From Adineta ricciae (Eukaryota; Rotifera; Eurotatoria; Adinetida; Adinetidae), in the NCBI GenBank assembly GCA_905250025.1, contig CAJNOJ010000001.1, positions 1,488,001-1,552,000 of the forward strand: a stretch of DNA of 64,000 nucleotides. The letters are read 5' to 3'. The position numbers were made by a program, and so were the translations under genes. This document shows, in pieces, positions 1 through 10,529 of the stretch. The notes beneath the pieces were generated by a model. It did not search any database and had not been told where the DNA came from. It saw only the letters and a program-made list of their open reading frames with translations. Each line of letters opens with the position of its first letter. The first letter of the stretch is position 1.

Positions 1-68
1 ATTCATTCTGAAACACAAGTTAGTGTCGATGCTCGGTCTGATTGTGCATGACTAATGAATGTTTTCAG

Positions 69-417
69 GATTGCACAAAAACGCGAAGAAGCTGTGAACC
101 GTGAAATATCGAAAATCTTCGCCAGTGATAAAAGTGCCAACAAGAAAGACAAAGATGATCGGTACGAATATTTTTCATCGTTAATTATGAACGAATTTCA
201 TCATATTCTGTCTAATAGAGTTTTAACACGCAAAAATGAAGTCGCTGACTTCGAAGCAACAACATTTTCCATCTTCTACAACAACACCTTCTATCTCGTT
301 TGCTTGCTTGTCTTATCATTCTTTGTCTTGAAGAACTTCTCACCAACAGTCAATTATTTGTTCTCGGTTGCGCTCTCAACAGCTATGGTTTTTCTCTTTT
401 CAACTGGACAAAAATAG
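69..417 (+). CDS. SSR3: Translocon-associated protein subunit gamma, last exon (5' partial)
   Basis: C-terminal exon of the TRAP-gamma subunit, an ER membrane protein that sits beside the Sec61 translocon. The window opens inside the preceding intron, which ends in a pyrimidine-rich acceptor at 61-68. The exon reads IAQKREEAVNREISKIF and then the family hallmark KKDKDDR...NEVADFEATTFSIFYNNT. Two hydrophobic helices follow (LVCLLVLSFFVLKNF and a second ending FLFSTGQK), as in vertebrate SSR3, whose C-terminus is almost the same (ALLSTGSK). The upstream exons lie outside the window. The stop is TAG at 415-417. The identification rests on the strongly conserved C-terminal half. Confidence 0.93.
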
Positions 418-921
418 AATGAAAGACAGAAAACACTCGATTGAATGCTTTGTTTAGGTTTTTAGACATACGTTTTGTTTTTTTTTTCTCTGTTATTGAC
501 TATTCTCACCCCAGTGCTTTCTGTTATTGTTCGAATAAGATGTGTTCTTTTTATTGTTTTTAACTTCTGTGATTATTAGTTAAACTTCGGTGATGAAAAT
601 AGAAACACAACAACATCAATTAACTGAACAACGGAATTCTATTCGAGAACATATGATTTACACATTGAAATTCAATCTGACACCATGAGTTCCATGTTAA
701 ACACTTGTCATTGAAATCGATTCGATTTGAACTTCACCTTGAATGATTGACATTGATCTTTGTGTCACTATTCTATTAATTCTATTGATGATCGTCATCA
801 TTCTATTTGATAATTATCTTGAATTATTGACTTCTATTTAATATTTGTTTTGTACTGAAGCATATTTAATAGTGTCAAAAAAAAATCGATTCACCTCAGT
901 GCAATTCTTTCTCGCTTATCG
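418..921. other. SSR3 3'UTR and promoter region of the Ly6-like gene
   Basis: About 500 bases without coding potential. It is AT-rich with a T-tract near 478-489. It should hold the SSR3 polyadenylation site and the promoter of the small secreted protein gene that starts at 922. I see no repeat or RNA gene in it. Confidence 0.5.
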
Positions 922-1392
922 ATGACAATGTTACCTATCGTCATATTCATATTCATCTCATCCATTGAAGGTAAAAATCAACTCAGTTCATAGATAAATT
1001 TGTTCATTTTCGTATTCTCTACTAGTCAGTTATGGAGCATCTTCATGCTACTCATGTAACCCATGTGGAACAACATGGAATCCTGCTGCAGCTCAAGTTA
1101 TTCAAACATCAACAATCAATGATTATTGTCGCGTAAGTCGATCATGTCTAACGGAAAAGAGGCGTCGATGTTTTCGCTTTGTCGTTCATAGAAAACAGTA
1201 ACCGGCACTCTTGTTGTAAAGGATTCGGTATCAACATGTAATCCAGTTAATGTTCTCAATAATGGCGTTTATTGTTGTCGAACAGACCTATGTAACACCG
1301 GCAATAGATGTTCATTGAAAATGTCGAGTATTCTTTTCTTATTATTTTATTCTCTATGGAAAATTTATTCATATTATTATTATTATATATGA
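922..1392 (+). CDS. Ly6/uPAR-type three-finger secreted or GPI-anchored protein
   Basis: Small three-exon gene missed by single-frame ORF calling. Exons are 922-970, 1026-1132 and 1192-1392, giving 118 aa with phases 1 and 0 matching at both junctions. The first exon encodes a signal peptide (MTMLPIVIFIFISSIEG). The mature part has the cysteine pattern of a three-finger domain: CYSCNPC near the start, further single cysteines, and the closing hallmark CCRTDLCN. After a last cysteine comes a hydrophobic tail (SSILFLLFYSLW), which could be a GPI-attachment signal. Such proteins act at the cell surface as toxin-like ligands or modulators. No specific partner can be named. A second in-frame ATG at 928 is an alternative start. 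Confidence 0.75.
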
Positions 1393-1476
1393 TAGATTTG
1401 ATTGAAAACATGAAAAGATCGGACAAAACAATAGTGAAAATAATCTTTTTTTTTTCTTCTTCTTCTTCTTTCTATT

Positions 1477-1967
1477 CTAATTTCGTAGATGTTTATTTGT
1501 ATCATGATTTTTTAATCCATGATGAAGAGTAAGTAAATAAGTAAAGACACACTTTTTATCCAAATGACCATGAATGAGATCATCACTATCGAGCAACGGG
1601 TGAATTTGTGCTTTTTCTCTACATTAGAAAAGAAATCAGATTCGATCAACGTGGACGCTCGACTTACTCAGCGACGCGGAAAGCTAAATCGAAATTTGTT
1701 TGTTTGTCATCACGATTTAACGTATTAAAATCGAATTCATTCGGAAAATAATGGTGAACGATGGCACAGAACGCCAATCCATCAGCAAAATCCGTTGTAA
1801 AATTACGTATCTTCACTGACTAGAAGTAAGATGAAGGCATCAAAGTGAGCGACATAGGTCATCACCTTCTAATGGCTTACTTCATAATTCCTAGTGACAT
1901 TTTGACACCATTTTAAAAGCCGTTCTTGTGCTTCTTTATACGATGGACGTAAAGATGATGATGTCAT
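1477..1967 (-). CDS. Small calponin-homology (smoothelin-type CH) domain protein
   Basis: Three short exons on the minus strand: 1967-1881, 1819-1668 and 1618-1477, giving 126 aa. The spliced protein is a single CH domain. It begins EAQERLLKWCQNVTRNYE, continues with the characteristic DFADGLAFCAIVHHYFPNEF and FDLAFRVAE, and ends CVFTYLLTLHHGLKNH. This order and spacing match the C-terminal type-2 CH domain of smoothelins, which bind actin or calmodulin. Frame is kept across both introns. The ATG at 1967 directly follows an AG acceptor (attctag), so the true transcript may have a 5'UTR exon, a spliced leader or an upstream coding exon I could not find. The longest exon is only 152 nt, so the gene is invisible in long-ORF scans. 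Confidence 0.75.
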
Positions 1968-3612
1968 CTAGAATAATACGGTGTAATTCAATCGCACTGT
2001 CCAACATTAAAAGAAAGAATCAAGAGTACTATTGACGAGACAAATGTTGGCTGGTATATATATATATACGTGTGTGTGTGTGTGTATTCGGTTGAACTTA
2101 AAGGAGAAAAAGGTAATGACGGTACCGGTGGTCGATTGTAATCGGGAGAGTGAACACAGCGATAGATAGGTGGACGTTAAAGAGAGAAAAGAGAAAGAGA
2201 GGAGAAAAAAAGAAAATTTTTCTTCTTTCACTTTCGAACGAGTAGAATTGACAATCTTTGTCTCAATAAGAAAAGAGAATAGGTGACCTTTTTTTTGCAT
2301 TCATTCTAAAAAATGATTGTTTAACCATGTGAAATGACTATAGACTACAATGATCAAATTGTTCTTTGTCATAAAGTAATTGTTTTCTGTATGAAATATT
2401 TCCTTTTTGTATTATTCGGCATAAATCCGGAGTCGGGTGTCATTCATATCGGTGGAGAAGCAAAACAACATCTCGCTAATAGATGTACGGATGAAGACCA
2501 TACAAACGAATGTCGAAGGACGCATAGACAATTATTAGTTTTAACAAAAAAAAAGAACGAAGAACGGTGTATTTGAACGATAAACAAAACTTTATTTTTT
2601 TTTTTCTCTACACAGAAGATAGATTTTATGTAAATGTTATTCGAATAATTTATTCAATCGTTAAAAACGAGGGTAGATATTTCAATTCTTCTGCAAGTTT
2701 TTGTTTCTCTTTCGTTCACAAAGAAATTTCCGGTTTCGTCTCGTAGGTGCATTGAATAATAAATAAATCCTCCATCGAGGTAACAAGTTAAATATTCACT
2801 CTTTACTCTATGATATTTACAAGCGGAAATCGTGTATGAACAATGATGGATCTATAATGTCACCTTTCCTTTCCGTCTTAATCAACAACAACGATTAGAC
2901 GAATCGAGACACCGAACGTATCCTTGGAGGCTATTCGATGATTTCTTTTATTCGACGATTGATATGAAAGTGTTAGAGAACACTCACGACCGATTTTTAA
3001 TAACACCGTTTGACTAATTATTTCTGAGACGTTCGAACAGTTTTATACTTACTTGCAGCGTGGTAGATTTCAAAGTGATTTACAATCTCATATATTTAAC
3101 ATATTATGTGTTACAAGGACGTTCATGTTGCGAACTTGTCGCCATTCGATGATGAATGAATGAAAAAGAAAAGAATTGACATAAACCATGACAAAATACT
3201 CTCGCAGTAAAAGAGAAAGACGATATTCAAGACGAAGTCTACATTAGACTTTGTAATTAGTTTGATGAAACGCTGTGATCATAAGCAATTATTATAATTA
3301 TTAGAAACAGCAACTGTCAATGATAATAATGAATAGTTGTATTGTCGAAAGCAATGTTATTAACAAAATCGTATAAATGTACTGTAACGAAACTTGAACA
3401 GCGGCGGACCGATGTCGCTATCATCAGACGATTCTAATACTCAAAATAACGGAAGAGAGGAAAGAAAGTATAGAAACGTCAATCCGTTAAGATTACCATT
3501 GGTCGATCGATTACACAATACGAAAGAATAGACTAAGTGGTTGCGTTTTGTCTTTGTTTATCACTTTTTCATTTTGAAATTATTATCATCTGAAAACGTA
3601 AAATCTTACATA
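1968..3612. other. Intergenic region between divergent CH-domain and SET genes
   Basis: About 1.6 kb with no exon I can support on either strand. It holds a TA/TG microsatellite near 2054-2085, a purine-rich GA stretch near 2176-2215, and several T-tracts. Open frames here translate to low-complexity peptides. It should include the promoters of both flanking genes. Confidence 0.5.
2054..2085. repeat. Compound TA/TG microsatellite
   Basis: About eight TA units followed directly by about seven GT units, in an intergenic region. This is simple sequence repeat of a common kind and probably neutral. Confidence 0.9.
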
Positions 3613-4736
3613 ATGTCAGCACCAAATACGAAACAGATCAAACTTGATGGTAAGATTATTTGCTTTTCAAGATTAGTCGTCTTACGTCATTGGTCATCTT
3701 CTAGAAGCTGAAATGCAAAAAGCATTCGAAGTTATCGGTGATGTTCAAAACGAAATCGATCGTTTAAATGAACAAGCCAGTGAAGAGATTCTTCAAGTTG
3801 AACAGAAATACAATAAACTTCGACAGCCGAATTATAAAAAACGTATGTTTCAATGTTTATTCTTTGTAAAAGAAGACAAATTTTTGGCTTTTGTTTTTCA
3901 AAGGCTCGGATTTAATCAGCAAAATTCCATCATTCTGGATCAGTGTGTTTCTCAATCATCCTCAATTGTCGGGTCATTTGGATCAAAACGATGAAAATAT
4001 TTTACAATATCTCAAACGTGTTGATGTCGAAGAAGTAAACTTCCTTTTTCAGTTTAGTGTTAAGTTTCTTCATTGCATTTTTTTAGCATGATGATATCAA
4101 ATCAGGTTATCGAATTAAATTCGTAAGTTTCTTGAACTTTATCAATTGGTTTCAATGAATCTCTTGCTGTAGACATTTGATACTAATCAGTATTTTGAGA
4201 ACGATGTCATTGTCAAAGAAATCAGCGTGAGTGAATCAAGTGAAACAACGTGTAAATCAACACCGATCCGATGGAAAAATGTTTGTGAAATTCTGTTTTT
4301 CTTTTCTAACGATTTTCTTTTGATGTACTTGTAGGAATCGAAAAATGGTCAATCAGCGAGTAACAGCGGCAAGAAAAGTGATGGCGAAACAAGAAAACGT
4401 GCTCATGAGGCAGAAAATAACAATGATCATGGAGCATTCATGGCCTGGTTTACAGACACTAGTAACGAAGGTAATAACGAAGAATTTGGCGAGATAATCA
4501 AAGATGATATCTTTGTGAATCCTTTACAATACTATTTGGTAAGATGGAAAGATTGAAATCGGAGCATGACGATGTTGTTCATTTTGAATAGGCTGCAACA
4601 ACAAACGATGGAGATGACGAGAGTGGCGGAGAAAATGACGAAGATGATGATCTCGAGGTAAGATTGTGTATGTGTGGTGGATGTTGAAGAAGATGTTTTG
4701 ATTTTCTTTTAGGAAAAAGACGATGATCAAGAATAG
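3613..4736 (+). CDS. SET: SET / template-activating factor I histone chaperone
   Basis: NAP1-family histone chaperone (SET, TAF-I, I2PP2A), which binds histones and inhibits PP2A and histone acetylation. Exons are 3613-3649, 3705-3842, 3904-4034, 4087-4122, 4173-4280, 4335-4538, 4592-4657 and 4713-4736, giving 247 aa. The N-terminal dimerisation helix is nearly identical to the family ([20 protein letters not shown], then YNKLRQP). The earmuff core follows ([63 protein letters not shown]). The protein ends in the expected acidic tail ([20 protein letters not shown]), which is shorter than in vertebrates. A polyadenylation signal AATAAA lies at 4866-4871. The gene is convergent with the dipeptidase gene, about 230 nt away. 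Confidence 0.95.
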
Positions 4737-4962
4737 ACAATTGATTGTAAATTGACATATTCTGTTTGTTATTATTCTCTTTGAATCGAATCATAACTAC
4801 TTGTATGACAGATCTTTCATCCAGTTATATCAGTAAAGCTGGATATGATTTCGTCTTATATGGAGAATAAACAGATGTTTATCCTAAAAAAACTACAAGG
4901 GATCATTTTATTGACTTTTTTCTTTTTCGAAAACTACAATACATAAGAACTGTTATGTCAAA

Positions 4963-6700
4963 TTAAGCGACAGTAGCATTTGGATACATATCCAAGTATC
5001 GACATGAAGTAATGTTATTTTTGATTAGATCTGCTATCGGTATCATGTCCTCCATTGGTTGCATGGTTTTTTGTAAATCGCGGGCAATCTAAATCAATCC
5101 CATGTTATTTTACGATAGTTCACATTTTTCTAAAACTACCTGTTCATTCTCTTCCATAACTCGTAAGATGTTGCCACCAGCCAGTTTAATGATATCCTCA
5201 TCTGTCCAATTACCTTGTGAAATCAAATATTCGATCAATTTCGGATAGCCCGATACATCGACCAGATCGTACGGTGTTCTTATAAAAGAAACGATTTTAT
5301 TGAAAGAAGAAGAACTCATAAGTAACATACTGATCAATTCCATCGAAATCACCTCCTAAACCTATACCATCGACACCAGCTAGATTACGAATATAATTGA
5401 TATGTTCTAAATAGAAATGTTTAGAAATTGTCATCTACAAAATAGCGTGTGCTATTACCAGCGACATTGGAAATGTTTCCTAAGTTTTTACTGTCGCATG
5501 TAATGAAACCGGGCGTAAATGCCACCATAACTATACCGCGATTCTTTTTCTAGAAGAACAGCATAATCGCGTGAGAATTCATCTTGTGTTCTTCTCGAAA
5601 TGTACGTACTATTAGACGGAGTACATCGTCTTGAACATTTCGTGAATGGTTACACAATGCCCACGCCGATGAATGGCTGAATATGATTGGTGATCGAGTG
5701 ACATTCAATACGTCAAGCATAGTTTTTTTCGAAACATGTGCTAGATCAACTAACATTCCAAGACGATTCATTTCTGCAATAATCTTCTTTCCAAATTCAG
5801 TTAACCCATCATTCTTGGGTAAAGTTGAACCAGGTCGATCAACACGATTCTGATCAGCCCTTTCATATTTAAACGAAATCTATCCATACGAATTCAGATT
5901 GAAAGAGAATACATACCAGGGTGTATTACAATTATGTGTCAATGTCATATATCGTACTCCCAGTTGATAGAAAAGTCTCAGGATGGAAAATGTGCTTTCG
6001 ATAGCTTGTCCACTTTCCACTCCCAAGAGACTAGCAACACGTTTGGCTTGAAAAGCTTCTCGAACTTCAGCAGCAGTTCTGGCCAACTGGAATGCTTCTG
6101 GTTCTTTCGCTATGATTCGGTTCATCAAATCGATTTGTTCCATAAAACTTACCGTTGCATCTTTTCCTTGATGTTCACAGGGTGTATAGATGGACCAGAA
6201 CTAAACATTCCAAATTGGTTAGATGAATTACAAAATAAACTGTACAACATACTTGGCCGCCAACTTGACCTTTTCGCAATCGTGTTATATCCGTGTGTAT
6301 GGTCGTTATATTACGATACTTAGTCATTTCGTTCAAATCAAGACCAGTTATATTATTCCGGAAATATTTACGAATAACCCAAGCCCAATCATTGTGCCTA
6401 AAATTCATCAAGGGTAAAACTAACCATGTTCGTCAACGACTCATCTTATGTTTATCATCAATGAGTCTCCATACATTATCTGTCGTTTAAGAATCTCACG
6501 AAGAAATGAATTTTTCAAAGATCTTACCCGTCAATTAATGGATTCTGTGCTAGGATATCATTCACTCGCTGCTCGACTGTTACACTATCAGATTTTCTTC
6601 GTCCGACAACAACTCCTACGGTAACACCGACGATGACACCAACTACAACAAAAGTTGCAATGCATCCGATGACAATCCATTGCTTTCGTGTGAGCGCCAT
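4963..6700 (-). CDS. DPEP1: Membrane dipeptidase (renal dipeptidase family M19)
   Basis: Zinc metallopeptidase that hydrolyses dipeptides, leukotriene D4 and some beta-lactams at the cell surface. Exons are 6700-6528, 6397-6253, 6200-5917, 5859-5610, 5549-5459, 5406-5331, 5278-5140 and 5088-4963, giving 427 aa. The zinc ligands of the family are all visible: H and D in DGHNDWAW, the bridging E in LLGVESGQAI, H in LVDLAHVSKK and H in FSHSSAW. Also conserved are TLTHNCNTPWAD, GLGGDFDGI and the terminal SCRY cysteine. Unlike mammalian DPEP, which has a cleaved signal and a GPI anchor, this protein starts with a long hydrophobic segment followed by RRK (IVIGCIATFVVVGVIVGV). It has no hydrophobic C-terminus, so it is probably a type II membrane protein. 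The paralogue (DPEP1, 2 or 3) cannot be assigned. Confidence 0.93.
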
Positions 6701-7271
6701 TGCTGTCTGCCTCTCACTTTTTTTCGTAACAAAAGAATGTTTTTTCGCAGCTTCGAAAAAGTTGCCAATGAGAGATTTATTTGGGGGTAGATAAGAAGAT
6801 ATTTTATCACTTTAATTCTTCTGTCAATAGACACGTATTTAGATTAACGTTATAGCATCTTTGATATAAAATTTTAACGATTTGATAAGACATACATAGA
6901 TTTTTGCGCGTTGCTTTATCGTTTTATTCATAGATCTGTTTACAGTTGTTGCTTTGGTACACACATACACGCGAACATTCTACTAAATAATCAACATCAA
7001 AAGAACAAACAGAAAAAGAAAACAGTGAAATATAAGTATAGATATCACGCCATTAGTTTGTTTTTTTTTTATACAGAAATAAGAAGAACAAGTAAGGAAT
7101 ACCTAGAAAGAATCACTCGTTCAATATATTTACACAAAGTTTAACATTGAGCGAGAGAGAAAGAAGAAGAAAAAAAAACAGAAAACACTGTCACCGGGCT
7201 TGAGATTGTGGCGAGTTTTTTTTCCAATTGATTTTGTTTTTTTATAGCACATAAACAATAAACATATTCTT
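6701..7271. other. Intergenic region between RING-H2 and dipeptidase genes
   Basis: About 570 bases, AT-rich with A- and T-tracts. It should contain the RING gene's 3'UTR and the dipeptidase promoter (both genes run on the minus strand). I see no coding exon and no repeat. Confidence 0.5.
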
Positions 7272-8495
7272 CTAATCTCCATTCACTTTTCGTCGACATG
7301 TTGGACATGAATCATTTTCCTAGAAAACCAATTCGACATGTATTTGTTTTCCTTTCGATGACGAAATAAACAACTTACACTAAGCCATGTTGATATACAT
7401 TGAAGATGAAATAAATGTGCGCAATGTAGTTTATTGATAATTTCCTGATCGGTAAATTCCGTTAAACAAATAGGACATTTTTCAGCTAAAAGAATCGATG
7501 ACGAGTCCGATTTATCGAGAAATTGGATTTTCGGCAAAGCATCAATTTCATCTTGAGTTAAGCGGGATGGAAAGTTAATATTCAATATTCGAGACAATCG
7601 TATCATGCCCTGTTGAAACGAAAGACAATTAGGAGGAACAGTTTTTTGTTCAGACTTACCTCTGTGCCATCGTATTCTGTACGTGTATTCAATCGACCAT
7701 ATATAAGACTAAAGAAAAGTTGATCGAAATTATTTACAGCACCTTCGAGAGATTGAATAGAATCGATAACAATCTCAATAGCACGATCGATATGAACAGG
7801 ACTGACGCCATCAGTGGAAAAGTTTTGATTATCTGTTCGCGTGGTGTTCGTTGGATCAGTTGCGGTGCGTGAACTAAAACCAACGAATATGTACTGACGA
7901 ATGAGAGAATTTCTTTAATCATTTACCGTGTGTGATGGATAACATTAGATGTTGGTCTTGCCGTGCGTCGGGGTGGAATAGATTCATTATCATTAGCTAG
8001 ATTAACAATAGCTGCTGAAGATGATGAAGTTGTTGGTTGATTGTTATCATCATCATCAGAAATATAAACAAGACGATATTGACGTGGTTGCATAGTAGAT
8101 GATGGTGATGTTGACGATGACGATGATGGGTGATCATGTTGGGTGATGCTACTTGAAGTAGATATTGCTGTTGATGTTTGACGTCGAGCGCGACGCGGTA
8201 TTGTAGTCAGATGTGAATTAGAAACTTGAGGTAAATGAATTTGTACTGGTGGACATCGTGGTCGTAAATTGTAACGCTGTGATTGTGCTTCGGGTGTTGT
8301 TGAATGATTACGAAGTGGATAGCTGTTGTGTGGTTCTGCTGAAGATTGATTATTACGTTTACGCTTCCGGGGAGCTGGATTTGTTTGATGAGATGAAACT
8401 ACGGTTGATGTTGATGGTTCATGATCATCATTGTTGTCTGAAAGATTTCTTGAACGTGTTCGTTTCCGGGATACTCGTGCTGATGAAGGTGGCAT
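7272..8495 (-). CDS. RING-H2 E3 ubiquitin ligase with long disordered N-terminus
   Basis: Exons are 8495-7927, 7873-7660, 7609-7379 and 7319-7272, giving 353 aa. The last two exons build a full RING-H2 finger: CPICLTEF, then LHCAHLFHLQCISTWL, then SCPTCRR, that is C2-C..C-H-H-C..C2-C with His at positions 4 and 5. Such fingers recruit E2 enzymes and are common in RNF126/Praja-like ligases. The segment just before it (GAVNNFDQLFFSLIYGRL, then LPKIQFLDK) also resembles that group. The first 190 residues are Ser/Thr/Arg-rich and apparently disordered, with runs of serine and basic clusters (RKRTRSR, RKRKR) that may act as nuclear signals. An upstream in-frame ATG at 8543 would add 16 residues. 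I chose 8495, where the codon composition looks more natural. Substrates are unknown. Confidence 0.82.
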
Positions 8496-8960
8496 AATCA
8501 GTGCGCGTGCGTACGTTCGCTTTTCGATATGTAACGGTATCAATGGAAAAAATCAAAAGACTGAAGAAAACTGGTCCGTAAATACAATATCGACGCTGGT
8601 GAATCTAATTGATGATTTGGGTGATTTAATCACTAGTGAGAAATGGTGAAATTAGCTTCTTGTTTATTGTTATTTCTCAGTATTCATAACAGTTTATCTT
8701 ATAGCCAATGAATACCTGTTGTTTGATAGATGGCAGTAGTGAAAGTACATCGATGATAGATGTACAATAAATCAATCTGTCATCTACGAAACAAAATATC
8801 AATGCAAGGAACAGCATACGTGATTAGTTCGTGAATATTTATTTTTAAACGTTCAATACAATAAACAGGCTATGGAAGGTCTTTTATGTTCACTGTTAGA
8901 ATTATAACGAAATTCGATGATTTTCTGGAATAAAGTAGTTGATGTAATAGATGTTGGTAA
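8496..8960. other. Intergenic region upstream of RING-H2 gene
   Basis: About 465 bases between the start of the RING gene and the stop of the SleB-like gene, both on the minus strand. It is AT-rich and I see no gene or notable repeat in it. Confidence 0.5.
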
Positions 8961-9362
8961 TCAAGATTTGCTTTTGTAAAATGTATGATTTCCGATTTTC
9001 TTTACGAATACACAATTATGAACCCATGATGGAATACCTTCTTTATCCGGATTATGATAGTGATCGGTTCCATTCGTTGGATCATCATTAGGATCAGCAT
9101 GGTAAATAGCATCAACTACTTCACACACTTGTCGGTACACTTCTGGTTCATGGATAGAAATATCATTTACACCATTCCAACATTCAAATTGACGAGGATG
9201 TAAGCAAACATCTTTTATTTTAGATCCACCCCAGTACTGTCGATTTAGACGTGCTCGGTTCTTAATAACCCAAGCGACCCATTTTTGACCTTCGACCGAT
9301 TCTCCTCTTGCTTCGGCATAAACAGTTTTTCGAAATACTTCTAATTCTGAAAGTTGAGCCAT
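8961..9362 (-). CDS. SleB-like cell wall hydrolase (bacterial family in an animal genome)
   Basis: A 133 aa single-exon protein matching the catalytic domain of SleB/CwlJ cell-wall hydrolases (Hydrolase_2), which cleave peptidoglycan in bacteria. Visible landmarks are VYAEARGE, with the glutamate expected to be catalytic, then GQKWVAWVIKNRAR, QFECW, and the closing block DPTNGTDHYHNP...KKIGNHTFYK, which corresponds to DPTNGA..YYNP...IGNHVFY of bacterial members. There is no signal peptide and no peptidoglycan-binding repeat, so it is a bare catalytic domain. Its base composition matches its neighbours. The 5'UTR appears to hold a typical short spliceosomal intron (9417-9366), with a TATA-like element further upstream. 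The gene is therefore a host-adapted resident rather than bacterial contamination. Horizontal origin is inferred. The role could be digestion of, or defence against, bacteria. Confidence 0.85.
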   Translation of the reverse strand: MAQLSELEVFRKTVYAEARGESVEGQKWVAWVIKNRARLNRQYWGGSKIKDVCLHPRQFECWNGVNDISIHEPEVYRQVCEVVDAIYHADPNDDPTNGTDHYHNPDKEGIPSWVHNCVFVKKIGNHTFYKSKS

Positions 9363-9365
9363 TTT

Positions 9366-9417
9366 CTATGAAACAAAACGATGTATATACAATTCGCTTT
9401 TGCTTTCGATGACTTAC
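9366..9417 (-). other. Probable 5'UTR intron of the SleB-like gene
   Basis: Reading the minus strand, an AGAGTAAGT donor at 9418/9417 pairs with a TTTCATAG acceptor ending at 9366. That leaves three bases before the ATG at 9362. The length of 52 nt is typical of introns in this window. Confidence 0.65.
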
Positions 9418-9471
9418 TCTATTTGTCTTATGTGTTTCTAATGAATTGCATATAACTGTGTAATCCCGCAC

Positions 9472-9479
9472 TATATATA
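9472..9479 (-). promoter_or_regulatory. TATA-like element upstream of SleB-like gene
   Basis: TATATATA about 55 nt upstream of the presumed 5'UTR donor. It is well placed for a start of transcription near 9445. The motif is palindromic, so orientation is inferred from the gene. Confidence 0.45.
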
Positions 9480-10529
9480 GACGTCAGTAACGGTTGGAAT
9501 TTTCCTAGAATCGAACATATAACTTATTCTGACAGTGATAAAAAATTATTCGTCAATGATTTAGTGTTTGCTCACATCGAAAGAAAAATCCGGAATGCTT
9601 TATAATATTCCTACCATCGAACATAGAGTCGTAATGTTGACTATGGTGTCTTCTTTCATCGTTTCTCATAATAATAAATACTGTTACCATAATGGTTCAT
9701 TTTGCTCAGTCTTTCGTCAATTTGTTTAGATAAGAGATGGTCAGTGCGAATGGATGCATTTTAATTTACATCGCTCACTATATTATTAATTGTCATTCTC
9801 AAGTAAATAGAATAGAAGGGAAATTTCTAAAAGATATTAGACGAGGATATCTGAATCATATCTGAAAGGACACAAAGCAAAAAATAAAATGTGAATTAGA
9901 GCTCGGAGGATTACTGTACGAAAACAATTCCATTCTTCAACTACATTGAAATATTTTCATTAAAATATAATACAAAATGGTTACTGACGCTCGGCAATAT
10001 AATACTGAGCTGCAAGTTTCAATAGGCATTTAAAGTACTATTGAAGGTCGGATTGCATGTGTCGTCTCTATTACGAACGGCTCCGCACCAAATTGAACAA
10101 ATTCTTCTTTCGGAGTTTTCACAATATTCCTTGAATCCTTCTACCGACATCTATCGGAGAAAGATTCAATACCGTACGTATAGAATAACAGTTTGGTAGA
10201 CAATCATATGCTTTTTTATCACAAATCAACTTCGATACAATAGAAATCTCGTTTTTAGAATAGATAAATATCTATATTATCTTATCATTGACTATTTTCA
10301 ACTGACCATGTCAACCATTGATAAGCGAGCGCTGCATATCTATTTATTTTTTCTCTAACGTCAACAGTGTTCGTTCACCGGATGATTGATGATAAGAAAA
10401 CAAGTTTCTTTACACTCAGCTGTTTACAGCTGTTATAGAAGGAGGAAGGTTTCCTTTCTATATAATTAAAGATCCGAAGAATTATAGGATAAACAGATGA
10501 AACCTACATTATTTGAATAAGTGAAAACG
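9480..10529. other. Divergent intergenic region between SleB-like and E(z) genes
   Basis: About 1 kb, AT-rich, with no coding exon I can support. Loosely similar ATTCCTA..ATCGAACATA stretches occur near 9500 and 9608, but they are too short and diverged to call a repeat family. It should hold promoters for both flanking genes. Confidence 0.45.

Noticed and set aside
2007-2300. 97-codon minus-strand frame
   Set aside because: It translates to Lys/Ser/Phe-rich and TH-repeat peptide produced by the GA tract and the microsatellite. No family resemblance.
9500-9630. Two loosely similar ATTCCTA..ATCGAACATA stretches as a repeat or regulatory pair
   Set aside because: Similarity is about 20 nt with mismatches in AT-rich DNA and could be chance.
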